A DNA stretch of 64,000 nt from Haloferax elongans ATCC BAA-1513 (lineage in GTDB: Archaea; Halobacteriota; Halobacteria; Halobacteriales; Haloferacaceae): the NCBI RefSeq assembly GCF_000336755.1, contig NZ_AOLK01000011.1:98443-162442 (forward strand). Reading direction: 5' to 3'. Each line of letters opens with the position of its first letter. Position 1 is the stretch's first letter. Positions 9,710 through 18,724 of the stretch are shown one piece after another. The notes beneath the pieces are model-generated. The model saw only the letters and a program-made list of their open reading frames with translations, had not been told where the DNA came from and ran no database searches. Made by a program: the position numbers and the translations under genes.

Positions 9710-9994
9710 ATGCCTCGTATGGACGTTCTCGGCATCGTTGCCGCCGCGGTCGTCTTCGGCGTCGCCGCCTACAATTTCGTGACGAGCCTCGGCGGCCGAT
9801 TCACGAGGCCCCTGTTCGGTTGTCTAGGACTCATCGCCGCAACGTTCCACGTCGTCGAACACTTCGGTATCGCGGGGGTGCTCGGACTGGACGTCGCCCG
9901 CGGCCTCAAACTCGTCGCGGCCCTGCTCCTTGTCTCAGTGCTGGTCGACTTCCTCGCTCGGCGCGCCGATGTGGTCGATTCTGGGTCCTCGTGA
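9710..9994 (+). CDS. Small membrane protein, unknown function
   Basis: 94 residues from ATG 9710. A TTAGAATAG promoter-like element at about 9672-9680 places the transcript start near 9702, which favours this ATG over the upstream TTG. Three hydrophobic helices are predicted (about 6-22, 30-48 and 58-78), with a His pair (FHVVEHFG) in the middle helix. I do not recognise a family. It stands alone between the tRNA repeat zone and another small gene. Confidence 0.6.
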   Translation: MPRMDVLGIVAAAVVFGVAAYNFVTSLGGRFTRPLFGCLGLIAATFHVVEHFGIAGVLGLDVARGLKLVAALLLVSVLVDFLARRADVVDSGSS

Positions 9995-10045
9995 ATACTC
10001 CGGTCACCCACCATTCTCAATACGTATCGGCTAGTTGTCTTTTGT

Positions 10046-10249
10046 ATGGTCTTCGCGTCTGACTCCCCGTTCGGTGGACGTTTCGAACAGACGATAGACG
10101 ACGCGGTCGTCTACGGCGACGCCGAGATGGAGTCTGTGCTCCACGAGGGACCGGTCCGCGTCCTCGTCAACGGTTGGGTCGAGGTGCCGGGCGGCCGGTA
10201 TCTCTCCCCGCACGCGGTCCACCACATCGACGCGCAAGTACCGGAGTAA
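10046..10249 (+). CDS. Small acidic protein, unknown function
   Basis: 67 residues (MVFASDSPFGGRFEQ...). It is acidic, without cysteines, membrane helices or a signal peptide, and has a beta-rich pattern in VRVLVNGWVEVPGGRYLSPHAV. Codon use is typical of the genome and the frame is clean, so it is likely real. I do not recognise it. It converges on a 35-residue zinc-finger gene on the other strand. Confidence 0.6.
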   Translation: MVFASDSPFGGRFEQTIDDAVVYGDAEMESVLHEGPVRVLVNGWVEVPGGRYLSPHAVHHIDAQVPE

Positions 10250-10258
10250 CGCCGAATC

Positions 10259-10366
10259 TCAGACGACTTCCAACTCTCGCCCACAATCGGGACACGCCGA
10301 ATCGACGATTGTTACCTGCGCGTCGCAGTCGGGACAGAACTCTCGATAGCACGCTCGGTCGCCCAT
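10259..10366 (-). CDS. 35-residue zinc-finger micro-protein
   Basis: ATG at 10366 to TGA at 10261-10259. The peptide has two knuckles, CPDC at about 11-14 and CPDC at about 26-29, separated by an AQVTIVDSA strand, so four cysteines can hold one zinc. Haloarchaea encode many such two-CPxC micro-proteins. The start context and acidic composition fit. Function is unknown; roles in regulation or RNA contact are known for relatives only in part. Confidence 0.7.
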   Translation of the reverse strand: MGDRACYREFCPDCDAQVTIVDSACPDCGRELEVV

Positions 10367-10471
10367 GGTTGACTATCGCATGGGCTGGTGGGAGAAGATT
10401 TGGATTCGAGACTGATTGGGCGCTCTTTTCACTCTACGTGTGTCGATTCGCGCCGCTATCGGGCGTGACGC

Positions 10472-10499
10472 AAAAAAAATCGGGTCGGATCAGGCCGAC
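10472..10499 (-). terminator. Hairpin plus T8 terminator downstream of the thermosome gene
   Basis: Read on the minus strand: GTCGG, loop of six, CCGAC, CCGA, then eight T (10479-10472). It lies about 120 bases beyond the thermosome stop codon and is the best-looking terminator in the window. Archaeal termination mainly needs the T-run. Confidence 0.55.
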
Positions 10500-10570
10500 G
10501 TTTCGAGTCGATGCGTGAGTCAGTGGATGGGTGTATGGTGGCCTACTGGGGCGCGATTTACATCGGCGTA

Positions 10571-10587
10571 ACCGAGCGAAGCTCGGT
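10571..10587. repeat. Inverted repeat downstream of thermosome gene
   Basis: ACCGAGC, loop GAA, GCTCGGT: a 7-bp stem with a 3-base loop. It sits between the thermosome stop and the T8 terminator and may protect the mRNA 3' end. Confidence 0.5.
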
Positions 10588-10594
10588 GGCCTAC

Positions 10595-10617
10595 GTGAAA
10601 GTCGGATCCCCCGACTT

Positions 10618-10621
<4 letters not shown>
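10595..10621. repeat. 11-bp hairpin containing the thermosome stop codon
   Basis: GTGAAAGTCGG, loop ATCCC, CCGACTTTCAC: a perfect 11-bp stem with a 5-base loop. The TGA stop of the thermosome gene (10620-10618) lies inside one arm. It is likely an mRNA 3'-end structure. Confidence 0.65.
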
Positions 10622-12333
<1,712 letters not shown>

Positions 12334-12357
12334 AGTCATCGCCTGATTGTTTGTGAT

Positions 12358-12368
12358 TCTATAAAAAC
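12358..12368 (-). promoter_or_regulatory. Thermosome TATA box
   Basis: On the minus strand GGTTTTTATAG, centred about 30 bases before the ATG at 12333. This spacing implies an almost leaderless mRNA. Confidence 0.65.
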
Positions 12369-12447
12369 CTTCCGAATAGTGGCATGTCAAAACGCAACAC
12401 GGGGGCGCGGTCGTGACCCGACGACGGCGGTCGATTACATGGGTTTA

Positions 12448-12699
12448 TCAACGACTACGAAGCCAAACTCGGCGTGCGCCATCGAAGGGGTCGGCGTAGT
12501 CGATGCCGAGTGAGTCGTAGACGCCTCGTGGAATCCCGATGTCTGCGAGGAGGAGGTCGCCAGCCTCCGCAGTAGCAAGCCCGGTCTTCGGGAGCGCGAG
12601 CGTGAGAGTCGTGTCGGGTTCGACGGTGACACCGGGTGCCTCGCGCATCTCGTCGGCCGTGACGGGCCGTCCCTTGTCGCTCTCGAACTGTGGCGTCAC
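12448..12699 (-). CDS. Stand-alone fragment resembling the end of a YjeF_N (NAD(P)HX epimerase) domain
   Basis: 83 residues. The stretch VTVEPDTTLTLALPKTGL followed by AGDLLLADIGIPRGVYDSLG matches, by recall, the last part of YjeF N-terminal (NnrE epimerase) domains. There the ALPKxGL and DIGIP motifs close the Rossmann-like fold. Everything upstream (the NAD(P)HX-binding part) is missing, and only about 120 bases separate it from the next gene. It is either a decayed duplicate or a domesticated short protein. The open frame of 83 codons and normal composition suggest it may still be expressed. Confidence 0.6.
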   Translation of the reverse strand: MTPQFESDKGRPVTADEMREAPGVTVEPDTTLTLALPKTGLATAEAGDLLLADIGIPRGVYDSLGIDYADPFDGARRVWLRSR

Positions 12700-12822
12700 A
12701 GCTCTCGGTACGTCGGGCGGTGGAAAAACGATACGGGGCTGGTGCGTCGCAAGCGGTGCCCCGACGGTGGCGTCGGCGGCGGTGCGTGCCGCACCTCAGT
12801 GGTGTCTCGTCGGCGAGACGGG

Positions 12823-13365
12823 TCAGTTGTTCTGTCGGACGTTGAATCCGCTGGTCAGTTCGTTGTGCTTCCGTTCGAGGAACGAGTAGACGGCACCGTG
12901 CGGGGCACCGTCGAGAATCATCTCGACGGCGCGGCGGACGGCCTCGACTTCTTCGGGTTGGCCGATGATGCCGAGCGTGGAGCCGTAGATGACCACGTCC
13001 GCCCCGGTCAACTCTTCCATGAGTTCGCGGGTGCGGCCGTTCTCGCCGATGAGTCGGCCCTTCTTTCGCCGCATGTCGTTTTTATTGCGGGTGTGTCGGT
13101 CGATTTCGATGAGTTCGAACATCGCCATCTCTTGGTCGAGGAGCAACATCGCGTCCTCAGGGGCGAAGCCGCGGCCGACGGCGCGAACGACGTCGGGGGC
13201 GACCATCCCGAGAACGGGGTCGCCGACGCTGTCGATGGCGACACTGCCGTTTTCAGAGTCGACGTCGAGTCGAACCTCTGCGCGTCGCTCGATTTCGCGG
13301 AGTGTCGACCCACCTTCGCCGATGAGAACACCGATACGGTCCTGCGGCACCTTGACGTGCTGCAT
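12823..13365 (-). CDS. KH-domain protein, Pno1/Dim2-like rRNA maturation factor
   Basis: 180 residues with two KH modules. The first, VPQDRIGVLIGEGGSTLREIE (about 5-25), has the GxxG loop GEGG. The second, KKGRLIGENGRTRELMEELTGADV (about 100-123), has GENG. This is the archaeal counterpart of eukaryotic Pno1/Dim2, which acts in small-subunit rRNA processing with Rio1. A TTAAAC element at about 13389-13395 on the minus strand, some 26 bases upstream, supports a leaderless ATG. Its neighbours are rio1 and eif1a, the usual conserved grouping, here interrupted by a CPBP protease gene. Confidence 0.92.
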   Translation of the reverse strand: MQHVKVPQDRIGVLIGEGGSTLREIERRAEVRLDVDSENGSVAIDSVGDPVLGMVAPDVVRAVGRGFAPEDAMLLLDQEMAMFELIEIDRHTRNKNDMRRKKGRLIGENGRTRELMEELTGADVVIYGSTLGIIGQPEEVEAVRRAVEMILDGAPHGAVYSFLERKHNELTSGFNVRQNN

Positions 13366-13485
13366 ACGCGTGGATACCCGGTGAAATGGTTTAAGAGTTC
13401 GCTCGCGGGGGCACTGCGTGTGTCTCTCGCACGCGATGCTGGGGTCTCAGCAAAATCGCTGCAAAACCAGCGCGTACCGAGACAG

Positions 13486-14289
13486 TCACGTCGCGTCCGG
13501 CGACAGCAGGGTAGGCCAGCGGGCTCTGACCCGGTAGACGACGAGCGACGCGACAGCGACAATGATGAACCCGACGACGACAGCGGGGCGGTTGTGGGCC
13601 GCCGCGAACACGCCGTAGGTTCCGAGAAACGTGTTGACCGCTGCGTGTCCGAACACCGCCGGGACGAGACTTCCATCAGCCCACTCCGTGGCGACGCCGA
13701 ACAGAACCGACCACGAGACGGTCAACGCGACGAACGCGAGTGGGTCGCCGCCGCCGACGGCGAACGATTGGCCCGAGAGGAGAAACAGCGGTGCGTGCCA
13801 CAGCCCCCAGAGACTCCCGATGACGACCCCTGCGGTTCCGGGACCGAAGCGCTCACGGAGGAGTGGATGCGCGAAGCCTCGCCATCCGGCCTCCTCGGCA
13901 AGTGGCCCGCCGAGAAAAACGTTCACGAGGATGACAACCGGTATCGCAAATAGTGGTGGACCACCGCCGAGTCCACCCGGGACGCCACCGAGTGATGTGA
14001 CCCAGACGGCAGCGACGGTGGTGACGAACGCGACCACGACGACAGCGACTGCGGGCCACAGGCCGGGCCGCCACGCGAGATACTTCGAGAGGAGCGCTTT
14101 GACGCCGTTTCGGCCAGCGGTCCGCCACGTCAACAGGGACGCCGCGACAGTCGGTCCCCACGCACCGACGAGGATGGCAGCGACGTCGACGGTGTCGGGA
14201 AGAACAGATGTGAGGAGCCAAAACGGCCACGCCCACAGGGCCGCGAGACCGACGAACGCGGTGAACCGGCGGGCGACGCTCCCTGCCAT
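13486..14289 (-). CDS. CPBP family intramembrane metalloprotease
   Basis: 267 residues with about eight membrane helices. The CPBP (Abi) motifs are EEAGWRGF at about 132-139, a second histidine motif GLWHAPLFL near 165-173, and HAAVNTFLG near 225. These supply the Glu/His set of Rce1-like glutamic or metallo-proteases. It starts three bases after the rio1 stop and so shares its transcript. The substrate is unknown. Its position inside a ribosome-maturation cluster is unusual and may be only a lineage-specific insertion. Confidence 0.85.
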   Translation of the reverse strand: MAGSVARRFTAFVGLAALWAWPFWLLTSVLPDTVDVAAILVGAWGPTVAASLLTWRTAGRNGVKALLSKYLAWRPGLWPAVAVVVVAFVTTVAAVWVTSLGGVPGGLGGGPPLFAIPVVILVNVFLGGPLAEEAGWRGFAHPLLRERFGPGTAGVVIGSLWGLWHAPLFLLSGQSFAVGGGDPLAFVALTVSWSVLFGVATEWADGSLVPAVFGHAAVNTFLGTYGVFAAAHNRPAVVVGFIIVAVASLVVYRVRARWPTLLSPDAT

Positions 14290-14292
14290 CGA

Positions 14293-15156
14293 CTACTCCT
14301 CGTCGGTCGCTTCGTCGGCCGTCACGAACTCGTACAGTGAGTCGGGGTCGGCGTCAGCCCCCTGTCGCTGGAAGAATTTCGCGATGTTTCGGCAGTCGCG
14401 GCGGAGGAACTCCTCGGCGTTCGGATGGTGGACCGTCACGGCCTGTCCGAGGTCGATGACGACAAGTTCGCCCTCGTGGATGATGAGGTTGTACTCCGAG
14501 AGGTCGCCGTGGACGAGTCCGGCGCGGTGGAGACGGCGCATATACTCGCGGGCGACTTCGTAGGCGGTGTCGGGATTTTCGACGTTCACCTCCGAGAGTC
14601 GTCGTGCCCGGTCTTCGACCAGTCCAACAAGCTCCATGACGAGGACGTTTCGTTGGACTGCAATTGGGGAGGGAACTCTGACTCCGGCGCGTTGGGCGCG
14701 TTCGAGGTTAGCGAACTCCTTTCTGACCCATGCGCGGACGACTTGCCCCTTGTCGTTGCCGATGCTCTCGAATCGCGGGTCGCCTTCGAGGTAGTCGCGC
14801 ATGTGCCGGAAGTCTGAGGCGTTGATGCGGTATATCTTGACCGCGACGTCCGTCTCGTCGGCACCCAGTGCCTCGTAGACGTTCGCCTCTTTCCCGGTCG
14901 AGATGGGGCCGCCGAAGGCCGAAATGTGGCCGTCTTGGACCAGTTTGTATATCGCCGCGAAGGTGGCGTCGTCGAACACCGACTGTTCGACCTTGAACTG
15001 GTCGGCGTCTTTCATCCGAATCCGGAACTCGTCGAAGTCGCGGTCGCGTCGCCGCGCGATGCGGTCCGCCGCGTCGTCGGTGACGTCTATCTCTTCCCAC
15101 TCGTCACCGAACGCTTCACCCTCTTGGGGCTCGACCATGCCGAAGTCGTCACTCAT
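14293..15156 (-). CDS. rio1: RIO1-type serine protein kinase
   Basis: 287 residues. The flexible ATP loop STGKEANVY (86-94), the lysine of AVKIYR (107), the catalytic loop HGDLSEYN (216-223) and IDLGQ (metal-binding Asp, about 235) are all present, so the kinase should be active. Rio1 acts in late small-subunit maturation and probably works as an ATPase there. It lies downstream of eif1a and directly upstream of the CPBP gene. The N-terminus is acidic, as expected for a haloarchaeon. Confidence 0.95.
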   Translation of the reverse strand: MSDDFGMVEPQEGEAFGDEWEEIDVTDDAADRIARRRDRDFDEFRIRMKDADQFKVEQSVFDDATFAAIYKLVQDGHISAFGGPISTGKEANVYEALGADETDVAVKIYRINASDFRHMRDYLEGDPRFESIGNDKGQVVRAWVRKEFANLERAQRAGVRVPSPIAVQRNVLVMELVGLVEDRARRLSEVNVENPDTAYEVAREYMRRLHRAGLVHGDLSEYNLIIHEGELVVIDLGQAVTVHHPNAEEFLRRDCRNIAKFFQRQGADADPDSLYEFVTADEATDEE

Positions 15157-15254
15157 TCGTCTGCTCCTACGGGAGACGAGATGAAAAGGGCACAGGTGCT
15201 GTTGCGCTGTGTCTCATCGGCACACGATACGTATCGCAGTCGATGTGCGGGCGA

Positions 15255-15545
15255 TTACTGGATGTGACCTTCGCGCCGAAGTTGGTCCGCTTCGGACTTC
15301 TCGTAGCGCCACGTCACGTCGGCCTTCTCGTCTTGCCAATCCCACGGTTCGACGAGGACGACGTCGTCCTCTCGAATCCAGATGCGTTTCTGCATTCGTC
15401 CGGGGATGCGAGCGGTCCGCTCGACGCCGTCGGCACAGCGGACGCGGATACGATTGGCACCGAGCATGTTGGTCACGACGGCGAACTCTTCGTCGTCGTT
15501 CGGCATTCGAAGGTCTCGGCGGCTCTCGTTCTCGTCGTCGCTCAT
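15255..15545 (-). CDS. eif1a: Translation initiation factor aIF1A
   Basis: 96 residues from the ATG at 15545; further in-frame extension would overlap the upstream divergent gene. The OB-fold core is clear: [20 protein letters not shown], then [26 protein letters not shown]. aIF1A binds the ribosomal A site and helps scanning and start selection. It is the first gene of the eif1a-rio1-CPBP run, with 98 bases before rio1. Confidence 0.95.
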   Translation of the reverse strand: MSDDENESRRDLRMPNDDEEFAVVTNMLGANRIRVRCADGVERTARIPGRMQKRIWIREDDVVLVEPWDWQDEKADVTWRYEKSEADQLRREGHIQ

Positions 15546-15650
15546 GCGCGAGCGTTTGACGGCGTCATGTTTAAACCCGCCGACGTATATCTGACGTTTC
15601 CCGTCGCACCAAGCGACGCGTTTAGGGGAGTCCCCACTCGCACTGGTGGT

Positions 15651-15830
15651 ATGCTCGATAAACTTGGAACAAAAGGGATAGTTGGAATCGTCTGCCTGCT
15701 CGCCGGTATCGGCATCGTCGCCGTTCAAGCGCCAATCGTCGCTGCCGGTATCGCGCTCGTCGTCGCGGGGATGGGCCTCGTGGCGAGCGGTCTGGCGGAG
15801 GGCGTGATGAAGATGTTCGGAATGGCCTGA
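15651..15830 (+). CDS. 59-residue membrane protein, unknown function
   Basis: The ATG at 15651 gives two hydrophobic helices (about 10-26 and 29-46) rich in Gly/Ala/Val with a short C-terminal tail (GVMKMFGMA). Longer frames would run through eif1a, so this short form is preferred. Similar two-helix proteins are common in haloarchaea, but I know of no function. It converges on tyrS. Confidence 0.65.
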   Translation: MLDKLGTKGIVGIVCLLAGIGIVAVQAPIVAAGIALVVAGMGLVASGLAEGVMKMFGMA

Positions 15831-15857
15831 AACGGTGTGTCGTCGGCCGAGACGGAC

Positions 15858-16844
15858 TCAGCCGTTTATTTTCTCGCGGCCGGGCGCGATGAGTTCGTCG
15901 AGGTAGCTCGTCAGTGCGCCCTTCGCGTCGAGGGGGTGGAGTTCACCCGATTCGAGGTCCGCTTCGAGCGACTCGTACTCGTCGTATTCGAGGTTGCCAC
16001 CGTACTCGTCGGGGCGCTCGACGACGACCTGCTCGAAGCGCGGGAAGACGTGGTATTCGAAGATTTGCAGGACGGGATTCTCGCGTTCGTCGCCGTCGTC
16101 TGTCGGCTCTGGGTCCGCCGTCGGCGGGCAGTAGGCGTCGTTGACCTTGTCTTCGATATCCTCAGCGGTGTCTTCCATCGAGATGGTGACGCCCTTCGAC
16201 GAGGACATCTTACCGATGCCCGTCGCGAGGTCGGCGATAAGCGGCGTGTGCATACAGGTCGGCGAGTCCTCGTTGATGCTCGGCAGCGTGTCGCGGGCGA
16301 GCATGTGGACCTTTCGCTGTTCCATCCCACCGATGGCGAGGTCGACATCGAGGTAGACGATGTCCAGCGCCTGCATGATTGGGTAGACCGCCTGCGCGAC
16401 GGTCACGCTGTCACCGCTCTTGATTTCGGCCATCGCACGCTCGGCACGCGAGAGCGTCGTCTCCAGTTCGAGCGCGTGGAGGTCGAGAATGTAGCTCTCG
16501 TCGAGTTGGTACTCGGAGCCGAGGACGAACTCGGTTTGGCTCTCGTCGAGGCCGTAGGCGATGAACTGTTCTTTCATCCGCTCGGCCGTCTGCCGAATCT
16601 CCTCGAATGTGCCCTTGCCATTGAGGTAGGCGTGTACGTCAGCGAGAAGTACGACTACCTCGAAGCCCGCCTCTTGGAGGTCGATGAGCTTGTTGGCGGT
16701 GAGCATGTGACCGATGTGGAGGACGCCGGAGGGCTCGTAGCCCACGTACGCTCGCTTGCCCTCGGGGTCGTCGGCCAGCGCGCGCACTTCGTCCTCCGTG
16801 ACCACTTCGGAGGCGTTCCGAGTGATCAGGTCGTATGCGTCCAT
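15858..16844 (-). CDS. tyrS: Tyrosyl-tRNA synthetase
   Basis: 328 residues, the archaeal/eukaryotic short form. The class I motifs HIGH (43-46) and KMSSS (212-216) are present, plus the tyrosine pocket YVGYEPSG and QALD regions. It charges tRNA-Tyr. A CATATCC element near 16869-16875 on the minus strand, about 27 bases upstream, fits leaderless transcription. Just beyond it starts a 100-base structured element (16882-16981). Confidence 0.97.
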   Translation of the reverse strand: MDAYDLITRNASEVVTEDEVRALADDPEGKRAYVGYEPSGVLHIGHMLTANKLIDLQEAGFEVVVLLADVHAYLNGKGTFEEIRQTAERMKEQFIAYGLDESQTEFVLGSEYQLDESYILDLHALELETTLSRAERAMAEIKSGDSVTVAQAVYPIMQALDIVYLDVDLAIGGMEQRKVHMLARDTLPSINEDSPTCMHTPLIADLATGIGKMSSSKGVTISMEDTAEDIEDKVNDAYCPPTADPEPTDDGDERENPVLQIFEYHVFPRFEQVVVERPDEYGGNLEYDEYESLEADLESGELHPLDAKGALTSYLDELIAPGREKING

Positions 16845-16881
16845 ACGTGTCTGGTGTCGGGGAGGTGGGATATGACTTCTG

Positions 16882-16981
16882 ATAGGGATTATCGTAGTCG
16901 TTCGTCATCTCCCTCCGTGAGAAGGGACTCCGTCGTCAGCCTCGGGTCGCGAACCCGTCGGCTGGCTACGATAGTCCCTAT
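16882..16981. ncRNA. Candidate structured RNA: three-way junction upstream of tyrS
   Basis: The outer arms ATAGGGATTATCGTAG (16882-16897) and CTACGATAGTCCCTAT (16966-16981) form 16 continuous pairs if one T-G is allowed. Inside are two hairpins. TCCCT/AGGGA is 16910-16914/16923-16927. CAGCC plus CGGGT, loop CGCGA, ACCCG plus GGCTG is 16937-16947/16953-16964. The element fills most of the 190-base gap between tyrS (minus) and a membrane-protein gene (plus). It could be an RNA gene, a leader element of the plus-strand gene, or an operator; no known family fits by eye. Confidence 0.5.
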
Positions 16982-17035
16982 GAAACGCCGCCCGCGGGCG
17001 AAACGGACAACACACCGCGGTCCTAACTCCGGGTG

Positions 17036-17335
17036 ATGTCCGACTCAGGCACTCGAACGCGCGCGCCGATGGTTATCTTCGGAGCGCTCATGCTCGCCGT
17101 CTTCGGCCTGCTGGCGGCGATGTGGGCCTCCGTCCGCGGCGGCAACCTCCTTCCGTACATCCTCGGGTTCGCCGTCTACTTCCTCGCCTTCCACGTCTAC
17201 CTCCCGTACCGGGTTCACAAGGACGCGACGTTCAAAGAGCGGAACGCGACGTTCTGGGCAGCACTCGCGTTCTTCGTGCCGCTTCTGGGGCCTGCACTGT
17301 ACGTTCTATCTTGGCAATTTCAATCAAAAAATTAG
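17036..17335 (+). CDS. Small membrane protein, C-terminus possibly replaced at an AT-rich junction
   Basis: 99 residues from ATG 17036 (a GTG lies one codon earlier). Three membrane helices: about 12-30, 36-54 and 72-90. The GC-rich coding pattern holds until about residue 90. The last codons (QFQSKN, then TAG) are AT-rich like the island that follows, so the original 3' end may have been lost when the island arrived. No family is recognised. Confidence 0.65.
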   Translation: MSDSGTRTRAPMVIFGALMLAVFGLLAAMWASVRGGNLLPYILGFAVYFLAFHVYLPYRVHKDATFKERNATFWAALAFFVPLLGPALYVLSWQFQSKN

Positions 17336-17345
17336 AACTTTGATT
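17322..17345. terminator. Bidirectional hairpin between convergent genes
   Basis: AATCAAA, 10-base loop, TTTGATT (perfect 7-bp stem). The TAG stop of the plus-strand gene lies in the loop and the minus-strand island gene ends 10 bases beyond. AT-rich arms give T-rich tracts on both strands. Confidence 0.45.
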
Positions 17346-17354
17346 AAACTAGAA

Positions 17355-18680
17355 TCAGGTATTTTGAGCGTCAGTTAGTTTTGCTAACTGATTTTCTACA
17401 CCGTCCAGATCATGTTCCTTCGAACACGTGAGCAATTTAAGTAGAACTGAGTCAATTTTCGTTGTTACTATGTCTGACTCAGCATCTTTTAACGCATCTA
17501 TCGCGCCTACAATCGGCTTGAATAGTTTCACTTGTTCTGATTCAGATAGCTCCCAGATAGCACATTGTTCACAACAGTTCACCGATAGCTGCTCTATGTA
17601 TCCGATCTGTCTAACTACGTTACTTATATCATTCCTATCCATTGACAGTAATATATTGTTTCTGATTTCAGTGATTCTTTGTTCAAATATATCGTAGCTA
17701 TCTATGCTTGGTTGAACTCTTCCCTGCTTAATCACGTCTGATGTCAAATGTTCAATCTCTTTTTTTGAGATATTGTCAGAATCAAACTGAATAGTTGCTG
17801 CAGGTTCTGGGTTATATTTCATCTCGTCATTTGGGAATGTATTCCATTCCACACTGACAACACCATCTTTCTCAATTAACTCTTGGTATGAATTGAGTGA
17901 CAGGTCAATTGCAAATGAGTTGGTGGATAGTTCGGACTTTGATATTGAAACTGCTTCATGAGAACAGTCTGTTGCCAATTTATCAGATTCTACAAGTTCA
18001 CAAACCCGTTTCAAATGGCGCTTTTGGTGGATCGTATTATACAGGGCCTTTTCTGCTTGTCTATACGTCTTCTTCTCTTTAGTAGGTGGTCTACGTATTA
18101 ATCCAATTAGTACCGTAATCACTGTAGGTGAAATAATGACCAAAATTGCTGTTGACGCTATGTTAGATATCTGTTCTGCGGCCTGAGAATAATATGGGAC
18201 TGAAACCCCAAGAACCAAGAATCCAATTACAATGAACATACCGGTGATTACAAAATACCCTGAATTTATCGTGTTCCTCAACCTATTATTTGAATCGTCA
18301 GTCACCAAATCATATATAATTTTAATAACTACACCTAGGATTGGTGCGGTCCATTGTAACGAGTCTAGATCTAATGGCCCTGAGAGAAATCTAAGAATAG
18401 CTTCGCCAGGAACCAAATTCACCGGCTTCCAGATCAAGACTACAAAACCAACTATAAGAGAATACGACAACAATATAGCAAAATTTTTGACAATCGGATT
18501 GGGTGTTTTTATCCCTTGTCTTGCTCTTCTGAAAATATTTGTCGGACTCCATATTCTGAAATATGCACGAATCTTAACCGAGTTAAAGGGGGAAATAATC
18601 CCATGGTTCATGTAGTATATGATGCCTAGGAATAAAGAATATAGCAAAACAATTACAACATCCCAATTAACCGTTTGCAT
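17355..18680 (-). CDS. Unrecognised membrane protein with large cytoplasmic domain (AT-rich island cargo)
   Basis: 441 residues. Five hydrophobic helices fall in the first 200 residues (about 7-24, 67-85, 105-125, 141-162 and 175-195). A soluble, mostly helical region of about 240 residues follows. It contains a short cysteine cluster (NCCEQC near 372-377) and ends in an acidic/helical tail. Codon use is Ile/Asn/Lys-rich and unlike every other gene here, so it is foreign. I know of no family match. A membrane-anchored sensor-effector layout occurs in some defence proteins, but no catalytic motif supports this. Confidence 0.85.
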   Translation of the reverse strand: MQTVNWDVVIVLLYSLFLGIIYYMNHGIISPFNSVKIRAYFRIWSPTNIFRRARQGIKTPNPIVKNFAILLSYSLIVGFVVLIWKPVNLVPGEAILRFLSGPLDLDSLQWTAPILGVVIKIIYDLVTDDSNNRLRNTINSGYFVITGMFIVIGFLVLGVSVPYYSQAAEQISNIASTAILVIISPTVITVLIGLIRRPPTKEKKTYRQAEKALYNTIHQKRHLKRVCELVESDKLATDCSHEAVSISKSELSTNSFAIDLSLNSYQELIEKDGVVSVEWNTFPNDEMKYNPEPAATIQFDSDNISKKEIEHLTSDVIKQGRVQPSIDSYDIFEQRITEIRNNILLSMDRNDISNVVRQIGYIEQLSVNCCEQCAIWELSESEQVKLFKPIVGAIDALKDAESDIVTTKIDSVLLKLLTCSKEHDLDGVENQLAKLTDAQNT

Positions 18681-18724
18681 GATGCATGAGATTTTGCCAA
18701 ATCACATATCATTTGTCATATTTT

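Larger units (their letters stand above)
17310..18724. other. AT-rich genomic island with one gene
   Basis: Base composition drops abruptly from very GC-rich to visibly AT-rich at about 17310 and returns at about 18725. It covers exactly the gap between a membrane-protein gene and the DUF460 gene. One 441-codon gene fills it. I found no transposase, integrase, terminal inverted repeats or tRNA at the borders. It looks like a horizontally gained single-gene cargo. Confidence 0.8.

Noticed and set aside
10370-10594. Small gene between the zinc finger and the thermosome
   Set aside because: Frames are broken or repeat-like; the stretch holds the terminator and hairpins only.
15243-15830. 195-residue version of the small membrane protein
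   Set aside because: First 136 residues are antisense to eif1a; only the final 59 look like a protein.
16882-16981. T-box or other tRNA-sensing leader for tyrS
   Set aside because: T-boxes are bacterial, the element is upstream of the tyrS promoter rather than in a leader, and no T-box sequence is seen.
15837-17036. 399-codon open frame antisense to tyrS
   Set aside because: Antisense shadow; the HIGH/KMSSS gene is certain.
17310-18724. Insertion sequence
   Set aside because: No transposase, terminal inverted repeats or target-site duplication could be found.
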